A stretch of DNA of 64,000 nt, taken from Oleispirillum sp963668495. Its GTDB lineage: Bacteria; Pseudomonadota; Alphaproteobacteria; Rhodospirillales; Rhodospirillaceae. Made by a program: the position numbers and the translations under genes. The notes below the pieces were generated by a model. That model made no database searches and was not told where the DNA came from. It saw only the letters and a program-made list of their open reading frames with translations. Each line of letters begins with the position of its first letter. The first letter of the stretch is position 1. This document shows, in pieces, positions 8,259-16,412 of the stretch. Location of the stretch: contig OY764545.1 of NCBI GenBank assembly GCA_963668495.1, positions 2,728,001 through 2,792,000 of the forward strand. The letters run 5' to 3'.

Positions 8259-8924
8259 ATGAACATCACCCAAACCGCACCGCCCAACATGATGCAAAAC
8301 GCGCAAGGGCATTTTGTCCCGGTTGAGCAAGTCAAAGACCATGAAAAGCTGGAAGACCAAACGGTCAAAGCCTTGATTGACCGCGCCCTTGGCGTCTCAA
8401 AATCCTTGGCCGATTTCAAAGCCTCAGCTTTTGAAGACGTTGCAGAATTCCAAGCCCTTCTGTCCGAAAAATACAACGTCGCCCGAGGCGGTAAAAAAGG
8501 CAATGTCACACTAATGAGCTATGACGGCTGCATGAAAGTCTCTGTGCAAGTCAGTGACAATCAACATTTTGGCCCGGAATTGCAGGTCGCAAAAGAGAAG
8601 TTCGACATTTGTATTTCCAAATGGGCCGAAGGTGCAAACGCCAACATCCACGCGCTAGTGGACCACGCATTCCAAGTGGACAAGGAAGGCCGGATTAACC
8701 GTACCGCCCTGTTTGGCCTGCGGCGTCTGGAAATTGACGATGACGATTGGAAAGACGCCATCGCCGCCCTGAACGACAGCATCAAGATTATTGGCTCTAA
8801 GGAGTACATCCGGTTCCACCGTCGTGATACCCCGCGCGGTGAATGGAAGCCGATCTTGCTGGACCTCGCCAGCGTCACAGCCACCGATACCGAAACCTCC
8901 CCGGCAGAGGACACAGCGGCATGA
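8259..8924 (+). CDS. DUF3164 family protein
   Basis: A 221-residue protein of the DUF3164 family, found almost exclusively in Mu-like phages between the transposition genes and GemA. Its function is not established. It shows the family layout: an N-terminal 'HFVPVEQVKDHEKLEDQTV' segment (residues 18-36), then the helical KALIDRALGVSKSLADFK, then a beta-rich central region with VSVQVSDNQ and a C-terminal LFGLRRLEI. AAGGATAAACC precedes the ATG. No Mu Gam-like nuclease inhibitor was seen, so this may be the nearest positional counterpart. Confidence 0.9.
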   Translation: MNITQTAPPNMMQNAQGHFVPVEQVKDHEKLEDQTVKALIDRALGVSKSLADFKASAFEDVAEFQALLSEKYNVARGGKKGNVTLMSYDGCMKVSVQVSDNQHFGPELQVAKEKFDICISKWAEGANANIHALVDHAFQVDKEGRINRTALFGLRRLEIDDDDWKDAIAALNDSIKIIGSKEYIRFHRRDTPRGEWKPILLDLASVTATDTETSPAEDTAA

Positions 8925-9208
8925 TGACTTTCAAACGCCATAAAACACTGGATGAAATCCGGGATATGTGCCGAGAAAAGTGCTTTCCCATTGATACAGA
9001 GCAACATGATAAAAACGGAAGTGACTGGATTACCCTTGGTGTTGTCGCCGCTAACTTGTTCCTAACCGTGGTTTATTCGCCTTGGAATGGACACTTTATT
9101 GTCAAGCATGACGACCAACTTTACACGGAACGGTCCAACGCTGACGACCTGCCGTGGTACGCCGAAACTCTGCAACTCCTCTATGTGCAAGAGGAGAATG
9201 CAGCATGA
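8921..9208 (+). CDS. Hypothetical small early protein
   Basis: A 95-residue protein starting at ATGATG overlapping the DUF3164 stop. It contains a short hydrophobic stretch (LGVVAANLFLTVVYS) in the middle, probably beta-sheet core and not a membrane helix, and a charged C-terminus. No family is recognised. Confidence 0.6.
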   Translation: MMTFKRHKTLDEIRDMCREKCFPIDTEQHDKNGSDWITLGVVAANLFLTVVYSPWNGHFIVKHDDQLYTERSNADDLPWYAETLQLLYVQEENAA

Positions 9209-9609
9209 CTATGGGCTTATTTTTCAATAATTGTGCCGCCGATAAAATCATTTTGGGTGAACAGAGCCAAACAGTCCTACAGGACAGCAAAGGCTTTCAG
9301 ATGGGCGATCTTGTAAACCTATGGATCGGCAAAGGCTCGTCTCGCCACATGTTAGGTGAAGCCCGTGTCCGAGACATCTCCACTGTGGAAATTCACACGA
9401 CGTATATGGTGCTTGATGGGCAAACACTACCTAACGCCATTTACAGCCGGGATCAGTTAGAGCCAACAGATACAGAATTTGCCGAAGCCTGCGGTTTTGA
9501 CGGGTACATGGAAATGTCGGACGCCATAGAAAAAATGTACGGCCTTCCAACTGGCATCAACGGTGCACCGTTTGTTGGTATCGTCATCAAATGGGACTTA
9601 GTCCAATGA
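9205..9609 (+). CDS. ASCH/PUA-like domain protein
   Basis: A 134-residue protein. It opens like ASCH-domain proteins (MGLFFNN, then a 'KIILGEQSQTVLQ' segment), goes on to the 'MGDLVNLWIGKGSS' strand, and ends with an acidic helix (TEFAEACGFDGYMEMSDAI) and the closing strand GIVIKWDLV. ASCH folds bind RNA or nucleotides, and some have nuclease activity. The phage role is unknown. GAGGAG lies upstream of the ATG at 9205. Confidence 0.6.
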   Translation: MTMGLFFNNCAADKIILGEQSQTVLQDSKGFQMGDLVNLWIGKGSSRHMLGEARVRDISTVEIHTTYMVLDGQTLPNAIYSRDQLEPTDTEFAEACGFDGYMEMSDAIEKMYGLPTGINGAPFVGIVIKWDLVQ

Positions 9610-9995
9610 CCGCCCCGGAACGCATAAATCTGCCACGCCGCAGAATGCTGGTCACCGTTGACGTGCTGGTTGGCCCGACAAATGCCGCCGTGCCAATGAC
9701 GGTTAGCGTTGGGTTCCTTCCCAATCGCGACACCCCTGTTGAAGTCTGGTTGAACGGCGGCAAGGAAGGCTCGGCGTTTGACGCAATGGCCTCCCACGCG
9801 GCAATCACCCAATCCATCTTGTTGCAGTACGGATTTGATGTCTCCGTATTGGCACACTCTATCAATTACGAACCAGAAGACCGCAACCAACACCCCGCCG
9901 TGTATGCCTCGCCATTGGCGGCGGCCATCGACGTGCTGTTGCAAATCAAAGGAGGCAATCATGGCCTTAAAGCCCGCTCGTTACTCCAAGCCTGA
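9606..9995 (+). CDS. TSCPD-domain protein
   Basis: A 129-residue protein. Residues 40-120 follow the TSCPD domain otherwise seen at the C-terminus of vitamin B12-dependent ribonucleotide reductases: 'PVEVWLNGGKEGSAFDAMA', then AAITQSILLQYG, then a closing SPLAAAIDVLLQI helix. Stand-alone TSCPD proteins occur in alphaproteobacterial phages. The function is unknown; a link to nucleotide reduction is only suggested by the domain. The ATG overlaps the previous stop. Confidence 0.72.
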   Translation: MTAPERINLPRRRMLVTVDVLVGPTNAAVPMTVSVGFLPNRDTPVEVWLNGGKEGSAFDAMASHAAITQSILLQYGFDVSVLAHSINYEPEDRNQHPAVYASPLAAAIDVLLQIKGGNHGLKARSLLQA

Positions 9996-10167
9996 ACCAT
10001 TACATCGTCCGGTTAAAAAGGACCGAAAATGCCTGCGTTGCGGTGAAATGTTTTGGAGCCAAGGACCGGGGCAACGCATCTGCCACAAATGTCGTCACTC
10101 CAACCGGGATGTGTATTGCCCGGACATGGTGACCAACGGCGCACTTACCGCCCTGACGGCGGTTTAG
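9961..10167 (+). CDS. Small zinc-ribbon protein
   Basis: A 68-residue basic protein with a classic four-cysteine ribbon, CLRCG and ICHKCR, joined by a loop containing SQGPGQR. GGAGG about 6 bases upstream fixes the ATG at 9961, inside the end of the TSCPD gene (35-base overlap). This ribbon type is common in small phage early proteins that bind nucleic acid or partner proteins. No specific role is known. Confidence 0.7.
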   Translation: MALKPARYSKPEPLHRPVKKDRKCLRCGEMFWSQGPGQRICHKCRHSNRDVYCPDMVTNGALTALTAV

Positions 10168-10176
10168 GGGGCGGGT

Positions 10177-10443
10177 ATGCCATCACGCACCCAACAGGCA
10201 CGGGCAATCATTGCCGAACTAGCAAAGACCCTGCCCGCCGAAACGCCCATCAAGGACCGCCGCCGCGCGGTCCGCCGGGCTTACCCGTGGGGTGCGCGCC
10301 AATATTGGGCGTACCGCGCATGGCTCAAAGCCCAAAAAGAGTACCTGAAGCCTTTTGAGGCTCCGGGTAGCCGTTGGGGCATACCCCTGACACCGTTAGA
10401 AATCGCCATAAACCGGACAAAAGAACAGGATGCAAAACAATGA
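10177..10443 (+). CDS. Hypothetical early protein
   Basis: An 88-residue, strongly basic protein rich in Arg, Lys and Tyr (AYPWGARQYWAYRAWLKAQ). It is probably all helical and may bind nucleic acid. A G-rich ribosome site precedes the ATG. There is no recognised family. Confidence 0.55.
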   Translation: MPSRTQQARAIIAELAKTLPAETPIKDRRRAVRRAYPWGARQYWAYRAWLKAQKEYLKPFEAPGSRWGIPLTPLEIAINRTKEQDAKQ

Positions 10444-10955
10444 CATACGCAGAAATCATGAATGATTTGATGGATAAGGCTCACAAAACGTGGCCCGGCA
10501 CCGAAGGATCAAATCGTGCATCAAAACTTGAGGCATTCTTGGAAAAAACGCTGACGCAGTACAGTGAAAAACTGGGGTTCAGCAAACTTGAAATCCTTCA
10601 AGCATTCGAGGGACGCAGAGACTATTGCGTGGTTAATTACTACCAAGAAAGCAATTTCCCGTCTCTTGAAGACGTAACAGTGTATGAAACGCAAGCAGAG
10701 CTACAAGCTGCCATCCCTAACTACAAATTTCGGTGTCCAAGTTGCAAGGGTATTTCAACAAACCCTTATGAATGCAACAGCGGCATAGAAAGAAAGGACG
10801 GTAAAGTTTGCAATTGGAAAGCCTACGGCCTGTTTGGAACCGCCGGGAGGGGCCACCGCTTCACCATCAAAGATACCTTCCTGCAAAAGCCCATTGTTGA
10901 TGACATCTTCATGCCGCTTGATCTTGAAGACGAAGCAGAAGGCGCAAAACAATGA
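10440..10955 (+). CDS. Early protein with C-terminal zinc ribbon
   Basis: A 171-residue protein. The first half is helical. Residues 99-130 hold a probable metal site with CPSC, ECNSG and VCNW. The C-terminus is acidic (DLEDEAEG). The ATG at 10440 overlaps the preceding stop. I do not recognise the family. The cysteine spacing resembles zinc ribbons used for nucleic-acid contacts. Confidence 0.6.
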   Translation: MTYAEIMNDLMDKAHKTWPGTEGSNRASKLEAFLEKTLTQYSEKLGFSKLEILQAFEGRRDYCVVNYYQESNFPSLEDVTVYETQAELQAAIPNYKFRCPSCKGISTNPYECNSGIERKDGKVCNWKAYGLFGTAGRGHRFTIKDTFLQKPIVDDIFMPLDLEDEAEGAKQ

Positions 10956-11293
10956 CAGAACTGAAACCCTGTCCTTTTGCGGACGTGCGCCTTGATGAGC
11001 TTGAGGGTGAGAACGACGTTTTGAAAGATCAACTGGAAGAGGTTGACGACTACGCAAAGGGGCTTGAGCGCAAGCTAGAGAACATCCGCGCCATAAAAGC
11101 CCAACACGCCGAAGCATTGGAAATCCTTGAGGAAATCCAGCGCATCGGCTGGGAGAATATGGTGGATATTGTTGATTGGGAATATCTCGAAGGAGTTCAC
11201 TCCATATTAACCGATGACGCGAAAGCACTGGATACACGTATCGACATGTTGGTCCACCGTATGCGTGGCCTATTAATGGAGATCGTACAATGA
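10952..11293 (+). CDS. Coiled-coil protein with a Lar-like N-terminus
   Basis: A 113-residue protein. It opens with MTELKPCPF, the exact opening of Lar-type restriction alleviation and related small zinc proteins, but no further CxxC pair follows. The rest is a long charged coiled coil with heptad-like DELEGENDVLKDQLEEVDDY. Either a Lar-like gene has lost its metal domain and been fused to a coiled coil, or the start is chance similarity. The ATG overlaps the preceding stop. Confidence 0.6.
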   Translation: MTELKPCPFADVRLDELEGENDVLKDQLEEVDDYAKGLERKLENIRAIKAQHAEALEILEEIQRIGWENMVDIVDWEYLEGVHSILTDDAKALDTRIDMLVHRMRGLLMEIVQ

Positions 11294-11607
11294 GCCAAAA
11301 AAACTACTTGAATTTGGTCAATGACATTCTGCGGCTTTCCGTTGCTGTTGACAGCACAACCCCTTTTAACGTTGACGTTGCCTATGACGGACGCTCCGGC
11401 ATCGTGGCCGTTGCTCTCGTAAATTCCGATACTCGCGAACGAGAAGAAGTAATCCGGGCATATCACTTTAAACGTGATACCGCATGGGGCGTGGAAGGTT
11501 TGGACATGCTGCGTAAATTGCGCACCCATCTGCGTAAGACCATTGAGACGGGCGAAATCAGCAAGAAATTCCTGACTGACTTCCCCGCAAAGCAGGGGGG
11601 CAAATAG
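11290..11607 (+). CDS. Hypothetical early protein
   Basis: A 105-residue protein starting in ATGA overlap with the previous gene. It has a beta-rich centre (VDVAYDGRSGIVAVALVNS) and a basic helical C-terminus. No family is recognised. Confidence 0.6.
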   Translation: MSQKNYLNLVNDILRLSVAVDSTTPFNVDVAYDGRSGIVAVALVNSDTREREEVIRAYHFKRDTAWGVEGLDMLRKLRTHLRKTIETGEISKKFLTDFPAKQGGK

Positions 11608-11892
11608 ATGGCTATGCCGTTCAAATATGCGAGGGGCAAAATCGCAGATGTGATCTGTCGTGCAATCGCACCTGAGTTTGTAATTATCAATAAGGATATT
11701 GACCCATTTGCAGAGGCCTTAAGTGAAGGCAAAAACGGGATAGCAGCCCTTTGTGCAAAATACCTTGTAGGTCAGGCTATCAGAAATGGGGCTGATTACA
11801 TCCGGGTAGAATTTGAGGGGTACACCATTGCAGGCGTTGAATGCGGTGACTGGCATCTTGAAGTTAAGAAAATCTCTGAGGTGCAGCCATGA
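11608..11892 (+). CDS. Hypothetical early protein
   Basis: A 94-residue protein that starts immediately after the previous stop. It is mixed alpha/beta with no recognised motif, and it ends in ATGA overlap with gemA. Confidence 0.55.
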   Translation: MAMPFKYARGKIADVICRAIAPEFVIINKDIDPFAEALSEGKNGIAALCAKYLVGQAIRNGADYIRVEFEGYTIAGVECGDWHLEVKKISEVQP

Positions 11893-12326
11893 ACAAATCC
11901 CCGCAATGGCAAGCGTTGAACCGTAAGGTACGCTATCTGGAAAAACAGCAAGGGTTAGACCGCGCGGCCCACGAAGCCCTTGTGCTTGGCGTCACGGGCA
12001 AGGACAGCATGTCCGAGTGTTCCGCATCTGATTTGCAGGCCATCGTTGACCGTCTGGAAGAAAACGCACCGACATCAAAACCGGGCAAAAAAGGCGGCTT
12101 TGTGAAAGCCGGAAAGGGCTATGTCCGCATGATTTGGGCAATTTGGGGCAGCATCAAACGCGCCGGAAAGTTGGACGCCGAAGATACAGACGCGGCCCTG
12201 CTGGCATTTGTCAACGCCCGCCTGAGAACCCGGCAATTTGACGACGTGCGACAGTTGGACTGGCTGACCAGCGACGAAGCCACGCCAATCATCAACGCCC
12301 TGAAATCTTGGGATCGGCGCAAGTAG
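11889..12326 (+). CDS. gemA: GemA-like regulatory protein (Mu gp16 family, DUF1018)
   Basis: A 145-residue protein of the GemA/DUF1018 family. Diagnostic segments are YLEKQQGLDRAAHEAL near the N-terminus, the LVLGVTGKDSMSECS region, and the central 'GYVRMIWAIWGSIKRAGKL' helix. In Mu, GemA modulates host gene expression and DNA supercoiling and lies just before mor, as here. It is the last early gene before the late-gene activator. Confidence 0.88.
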   Translation: MNKSPQWQALNRKVRYLEKQQGLDRAAHEALVLGVTGKDSMSECSASDLQAIVDRLEENAPTSKPGKKGGFVKAGKGYVRMIWAIWGSIKRAGKLDAEDTDAALLAFVNARLRTRQFDDVRQLDWLTSDEATPIINALKSWDRRK

Positions 12327-12336
12327 GACCGCAATC

Positions 12337-12729
12337 ATGGACCCCAAACAAAGAACATACGGCCTTGCAGATATTGCCGAGTTTGTTTCCAACCGGGTCG
12401 CAGCCCGGTTGCTGGAAGTGTTTCCGGGTGTGCGCGTCTATATCCCGGAAACCCTGAATGACGGGCATAAATTGAATGCGTTAGGTGAAGAGGAAGCCGC
12501 CGCACTGGTGGCAGCCCTGCCCGGCGCACGCATTACCGTTCCCATGTCGAATATTACACCGGGCAAACGTCGCCACTTGATTTCTAAATATGCAGACGAC
12601 AATATGACCCGTGAAGAAATCGCCCTCGCTACCGAGTGCTGTGAACGTCGCGTCTATCAAGTTTTGCAAGAACTGAAACGCGAACAGGACAATCATAATT
12701 CAGACGATACGCAACTGCCTCTGCTTTGA
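12337..12729 (+). CDS. Mor/C-like late (or middle) transcription activator
   Basis: A 130-residue protein of the Mor family. It has an N-terminal dimerisation part (YGLADIAEFVSNRVAARLLEV) and, at about residues 85-117, a helix-turn-helix with DDNMTREEIALATECCERRVYQ. In Mu, Mor activates the middle promoter and its relative C activates late promoters. Here a single copy sits directly ahead of the lysis cassette, so it may do both. The repeated dyad at 12755 and 19614 is its likely binding site. Confidence 0.82.
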   Translation: MDPKQRTYGLADIAEFVSNRVAARLLEVFPGVRVYIPETLNDGHKLNALGEEEAAALVAALPGARITVPMSNITPGKRRHLISKYADDNMTREEIALATECCERRVYQVLQELKREQDNHNSDDTQLPLL

Positions 12730-12730
12730 T

Positions 12731-12770
12731 TTGCTGGCAAAAATCAGCGTTTTTCCTGAAATCTTCACCT
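12731..12770 (+). promoter_or_regulatory. Putative late-promoter activator site, lysis operon
   Basis: The 40 bases match 19590-19629 at 32 positions, with the last 16 (CCTGAAATCTTCACCT) identical. The core has dyad symmetry, TGAA-ATC-TTCA. It lies 79 bases before the endolysin ATG and just after the activator gene, the place of the Mu lys promoter. Activator binding is inferred. Confidence 0.6.
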
Positions 12771-12849
12771 GAACATTCCCAACCATTTCCCGCACCCTGT
12801 GGTCATCGGCAATTGTGCCGTGATTTTCGACCAGAACAGGGGGCGCACC

Positions 12850-13329
12850 ATGCCCGAAACACGTACCTTAGACCAGCGGTTGACACCGCATTTCACATTG
12901 CGGGAAGTGTGCGCCTCCGCCACCGCCGCACGACATGGCATTAACAATATACCACCGCTTGAAGTCCTCGCCGCCTGCAAACGGGTCTGTGAACATATTT
13001 TGGAGCCGATCCGTACGCATTACAGCGTTCCTTTCTCGCCGAATTCATTTTTTCGCTGTCTTGAACTGAACCGCATCCTTGGCAGCAAAGACACCAGCCA
13101 ACACACCAAAGGCGAAGCTGTAGACGTGGAAGTTTCTGGCGTTGCGAACTTAGACCTTGCCCGCTGGTGCGCTGACAATCTGGATTTCGACCAGCTTATC
13201 CTTGAATTCTATGACCCGAACGACCCACGCGGCGGATGGGTGCACGTGTCTTATGTCTCCGCCGCCGAAAACCGCCGCCAAATCCTGACCATTGGCAAGG
13301 GCGGCACCGTGGAGGGCTTGCCGCAATGA
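12850..13329 (+). CDS. Endolysin, M15A-type peptidase
   Basis: A 159-residue peptidoglycan peptidase (Peptidase_M15_3 / zinc D-Ala-D-Ala carboxypeptidase-like fold). The zinc ligands appear as His and Asp in SQHTKGEAVDVE and His in GGWVHVSY. The N-terminal 'LTPHFTLREVCASATAARHGI' is the usual opening of this family. It has no signal peptide, so it depends on the holin downstream. The ATG at 12850 was chosen over an upstream GTG because the family starts near here. It forms a cassette with holin and XhlA-like genes. Confidence 0.9.
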   Translation: MPETRTLDQRLTPHFTLREVCASATAARHGINNIPPLEVLAACKRVCEHILEPIRTHYSVPFSPNSFFRCLELNRILGSKDTSQHTKGEAVDVEVSGVANLDLARWCADNLDFDQLILEFYDPNDPRGGWVHVSYVSAAENRRQILTIGKGGTVEGLPQ

Positions 13330-13946
13330 TTGGTTTAGCCTCCATTCTTGCCGCTGCACCGTCAATCTTTGACGGTGTGCGGGGTATATATAACGCCGTT
13401 ACCGGGGACACCGCCGCCGAAACGCCTGACGCGCTTTGCGATCAAGTTGCCGCCCTGCCGCCGGACCAACAAACCGCCATCATTAACCGTGCCACCGAAT
13501 TGCAACGGATGGACACGGAGCGGTTCATCGCCATGACCGACGGTGATGCGGAGAAAATCCGCGCATCGGCCCGGCCTCAAATCGCCCTCAAGGCTATGCG
13601 GGTAATTTCCGCGTTTGGTTTTTCCTTGGTTGCCCTGTTCGCCGTGGCAATTGTGGAATGGCTTGTCCAAATGATTGCCATCGGCCTAAGCGGCTCACCC
13701 TTGAACTTTTCGATATGGGATAGCCTCGCAAGAATTGCCCCGGCATCTGAGGTCATCATGGTCCCGGCCCTCGGGGCATTTTGGTCATGCGTGGAGATCA
13801 TCAAGAAATATATGGGGTGCCGCGAACGGGACAAAGCCCGTGCTGACGAAATCCGCGCCGGGCGAAATCTGTCCTCAACCGCCGCGACCATTGAAGCCGC
13901 CAGCGGCGGCATTATCGGTGCAATCAAAGCCGTTCGCGGGAGGTGA
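13326..13946 (+). CDS. 3TM-type holin
   Basis: A 206-residue membrane protein matching the 'holin of 3TMs' family first noted in gene transfer agents. The N-terminus is amphipathic (IGLASILAAAPSIFDGV), a soluble helical part follows, then a membrane segment FGFSLVALFAVAIVEWLV (about residues 99-116) and another around VIMVPALGAFWSCVEII. It would release the endolysin. The start overlaps the endolysin stop. Confidence 0.82.
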   Translation: MIGLASILAAAPSIFDGVRGIYNAVTGDTAAETPDALCDQVAALPPDQQTAIINRATELQRMDTERFIAMTDGDAEKIRASARPQIALKAMRVISAFGFSLVALFAVAIVEWLVQMIAIGLSGSPLNFSIWDSLARIAPASEVIMVPALGAFWSCVEIIKKYMGCRERDKARADEIRAGRNLSSTAATIEAASGGIIGAIKAVRGR

Positions 13947-13948
13947 TC

Positions 13949-14167
13949 GTGTCTGAAACCGACCAAAACATCGGCAAGCTGTTGGCCTACGCGGAAGAGC
14001 AAAAGGCCAACAGTGTACGTATGGAAAAAAAGCTCAATGAGATGGATAGCCGCCTGCGCACCGTTGAACGCAACGCGGCCCGTAATGGTCTTGTTTCTGG
14101 CGGCCTGATCTCTGTTGCGATTTCCACCATCGGCTACATGGTCAAATCCAATGTGGGGAGTCCGTGA
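13949..14167 (+). CDS. XhlA-like small membrane protein
   Basis: A 72-residue protein with a coiled-coil N-terminus (RMEKKLNEMDSRLRTVERNA) and one C-terminal membrane helix (LVSGGLISVAISTIGYMV). This is the layout of XhlA-type lysis accessory proteins. GGGAGG five bases upstream selects GTG at 13949 over the GTG at 13943. It probably helps the holin or anchors the lysis complex. Confidence 0.65.
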   Translation: MSETDQNIGKLLAYAEEQKANSVRMEKKLNEMDSRLRTVERNAARNGLVSGGLISVAISTIGYMVKSNVGSP

Positions 14168-14170
14168 CAC

Positions 14171-14671
14171 ATGGCCCACGATGCCGCGACCCGTCAAAAA
14201 GCCCGAGGCATGTATGTCTATGACCGCATGGACCTGACGAAGATTTCCGAGGTGATCGGGGTCAGCGTCGGCACGTTGCGGCGTTGGCGCAAGGATGCGG
14301 AAAAGATCGGCGATGATTGGGACAAAGCCCGCCATTCCGCCAGCCTCGCTCATACAGGCTTTGAGAATATGGTTGAGGTGCTGCTGGAAGAGTATATCCA
14401 GCTTCACCAGACCGTTATTCAGCAAGTCAGGGATGACCCAGAGGCAAAACCTTTACAAAAAGCCTCGGCTTTGGCTGCTGTGGCTGATGCTTTCAATAAG
14501 ACGGTCAACGCGGCAGGCCGGGCCAGCCCGCAATTGTCACAACTCGCTATTGCTCAGGATGTGTTGAAACGTTTGGCCGATTTTATCACCACCGATTACC
14601 CGCAAAACGCCTCAGCATTCTTGGAAATGCTGGAGCCGTTCGGGCGAGAGTTGAGTGCAGCCTATGGCTAA
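14171..14671 (+). CDS. DUF1804 protein, probable small terminase (Mu gp27-like)
   Basis: A 166-residue protein of DUF1804. It has an N-terminal helix-turn-helix (LTKISEVIGVSVGTLRRWRKDA, about residues 22-43) for DNA recognition and a helical C-terminal part. In Mu-like phages it precedes the large terminase subunit and is taken to be the small subunit that starts headful packaging. Confidence 0.85.
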   Translation: MAHDAATRQKARGMYVYDRMDLTKISEVIGVSVGTLRRWRKDAEKIGDDWDKARHSASLAHTGFENMVEVLLEEYIQLHQTVIQQVRDDPEAKPLQKASALAAVADAFNKTVNAAGRASPQLSQLAIAQDVLKRLADFITTDYPQNASAFLEMLEPFGRELSAAYG

Positions 14672-16409
14672 AAAGTACAAATCCAAGACCAAACGCCTGA
14701 CAGAAAAGCAGTTTGAGGACAGCCTTATCAAACTACGGGCAAAAATGCAGCAAGACATTGCAGCCCGTTGCGATGGTTTTGACACCAGCCCGGAGGCCAC
14801 AGCCAAACGGCGTGAACGTGCGCGCCATGACCGCGAGTTTTTTGCCCGGACCTATTTCCCCCATTACATCCGGGGTAAAAAAGACCCGGAAACAGGCGAA
14901 GAAAAGCCGATCCCTCTTTCAGTGTTTCAGGCGGATTTCATCAAACGTCTGGGCGAAGGCGAACTTGACCCAGAAGGCGTCAACGATGCAACCGCCGCCC
15001 CACGGGGTGAGGCGAAATCCACCTATCTGACCATTGATGTCATTCATGATATTGTCTATGAGCTCAAGCATTACATCATCTATGCCATGGATATCTGGGA
15101 TCAGGCTGCCAGCGTTGTCGAATCTATCAAGGTGGAACTGGAAGGCAACCCGCGCCTATTGAATGACTTTCCAGACGCAACCGGGCAAGGCCCGGTCTGG
15201 CAGGTCGGCGTCATCGTCACCAAGAACAGCCGGAAAATTCAGGCACGAGGCGCAGGCCAGCGTTTGCGTGGCCTCAAACACTATGCCCGTCGCCCTGATA
15301 AAGTCGTGTTGGACGATATCGAAAACGATGAGAACGTCAAACAGCCAAAACAGCGCGACAAGTTGGAAGACTGGCTCGACCAAGCGGTGGAGAACCTCGG
15401 TGAAGCGGGCGAAAAGTGCGATATCTGGCTAATCGGTACGGTTCTGCATTATGACGCCGTTTTGGTTCGCAAAATGAATAATCCCATGTGGACCAGCCGC
15501 AAATATCAGGCGATTATTCAAATGCCTACCCGCATGGATTTGTGGGAAAAGTGGGAAGAAATCCTGCAAAATGAAGGCAAAAAGGCGGCCCGTAAGTTCT
15601 ACAAAAAACACCGGGCGAAAATGCATGAGGGGGCTATCGTCAGTTGGCCCACAAAGCGCGACATCCTCTATCTGATGGAAAAGCGCTTTAAGATCAAAAG
15701 CCGCGCCTTTAACACTGAATATCAGAACACAGCCACAGACGAAAACGCCAGTTTCCAGACCTTTACCTATTGGGTGCAGACGCAACCTGAATGGCAATAT
15801 TTCGGCGCGTGTGACCCTTCTCTTGGCAAAAAGGGCAAGGGCCGCGACCCGTCGGCTATTTTGGTCGGTGGTTTTAATCGCAAAGCTAAGGAAATGTGCG
15901 TCCTTGAGGCGTCGATCCGTAAGCGCACACCGAAGGTTATCATCAACAACATTCTGGCCTTCCAGAAACAATACGGCTGTGTGGCTTGGGCCATTGAGAG
16001 CGTGCAGTTTCAGGAATTGCTGCGTACCGATTTGATTGACGCGGCAATTGACAATCACATCAACATCAACGCGGTACCTATCCAACAAAGCATTGATAAG
16101 GATTTACGTATCGAAACACTGTCCGTGCCGATCGTTGATGAGCGCATCAAGTTTCATTCCTCGCAAAGGATGCTGATTTCCCAACTGGAGCAATGGCCAA
16201 ACGGTGATCATGACGACGGCCCGGACTGCTTACAAATGCTGTGGGATATCGCAATCACCTACACCAAACCGACAGATATTCGTACCGCCGGGGACCGCGC
16301 CGCATCAACCGTGCAGGCCATGACCGGGCAAGCCTCCGGCCCGGTCAGTATTCACATTTCCGGCAGCGTTGGTGCCGTCGCCAGCGCGCTAAACCTTCGG
16401 GATTTCTAA
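14664..16409 (+). CDS. Terminase large subunit (Mu gp28-like)
   Basis: About 581 residues; the DNA-packaging motor. The ATPase part has a Walker A-like APRGEAKST (about residue 112) and Walker B VVLDDIEND. The C-terminal RNase H-like nuclease starts at GACDPSLGK, with Asp as first metal ligand, and HDDGPDCLQM supplies later acidic residues. The ATG at 14664 overlaps the small subunit gene by 8 bases. A GTG at 14655 is also possible. Confidence 0.93.
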   Translation: MAKKYKSKTKRLTEKQFEDSLIKLRAKMQQDIAARCDGFDTSPEATAKRRERARHDREFFARTYFPHYIRGKKDPETGEEKPIPLSVFQADFIKRLGEGELDPEGVNDATAAPRGEAKSTYLTIDVIHDIVYELKHYIIYAMDIWDQAASVVESIKVELEGNPRLLNDFPDATGQGPVWQVGVIVTKNSRKIQARGAGQRLRGLKHYARRPDKVVLDDIENDENVKQPKQRDKLEDWLDQAVENLGEAGEKCDIWLIGTVLHYDAVLVRKMNNPMWTSRKYQAIIQMPTRMDLWEKWEEILQNEGKKAARKFYKKHRAKMHEGAIVSWPTKRDILYLMEKRFKIKSRAFNTEYQNTATDENASFQTFTYWVQTQPEWQYFGACDPSLGKKGKGRDPSAILVGGFNRKAKEMCVLEASIRKRTPKVIINNILAFQKQYGCVAWAIESVQFQELLRTDLIDAAIDNHININAVPIQQSIDKDLRIETLSVPIVDERIKFHSSQRMLISQLEQWPNGDHDDGPDCLQMLWDIAITYTKPTDIRTAGDRAASTVQAMTGQASGPVSIHISGSVGAVASALNLRDF

Positions 16410-16412
16410 CCC

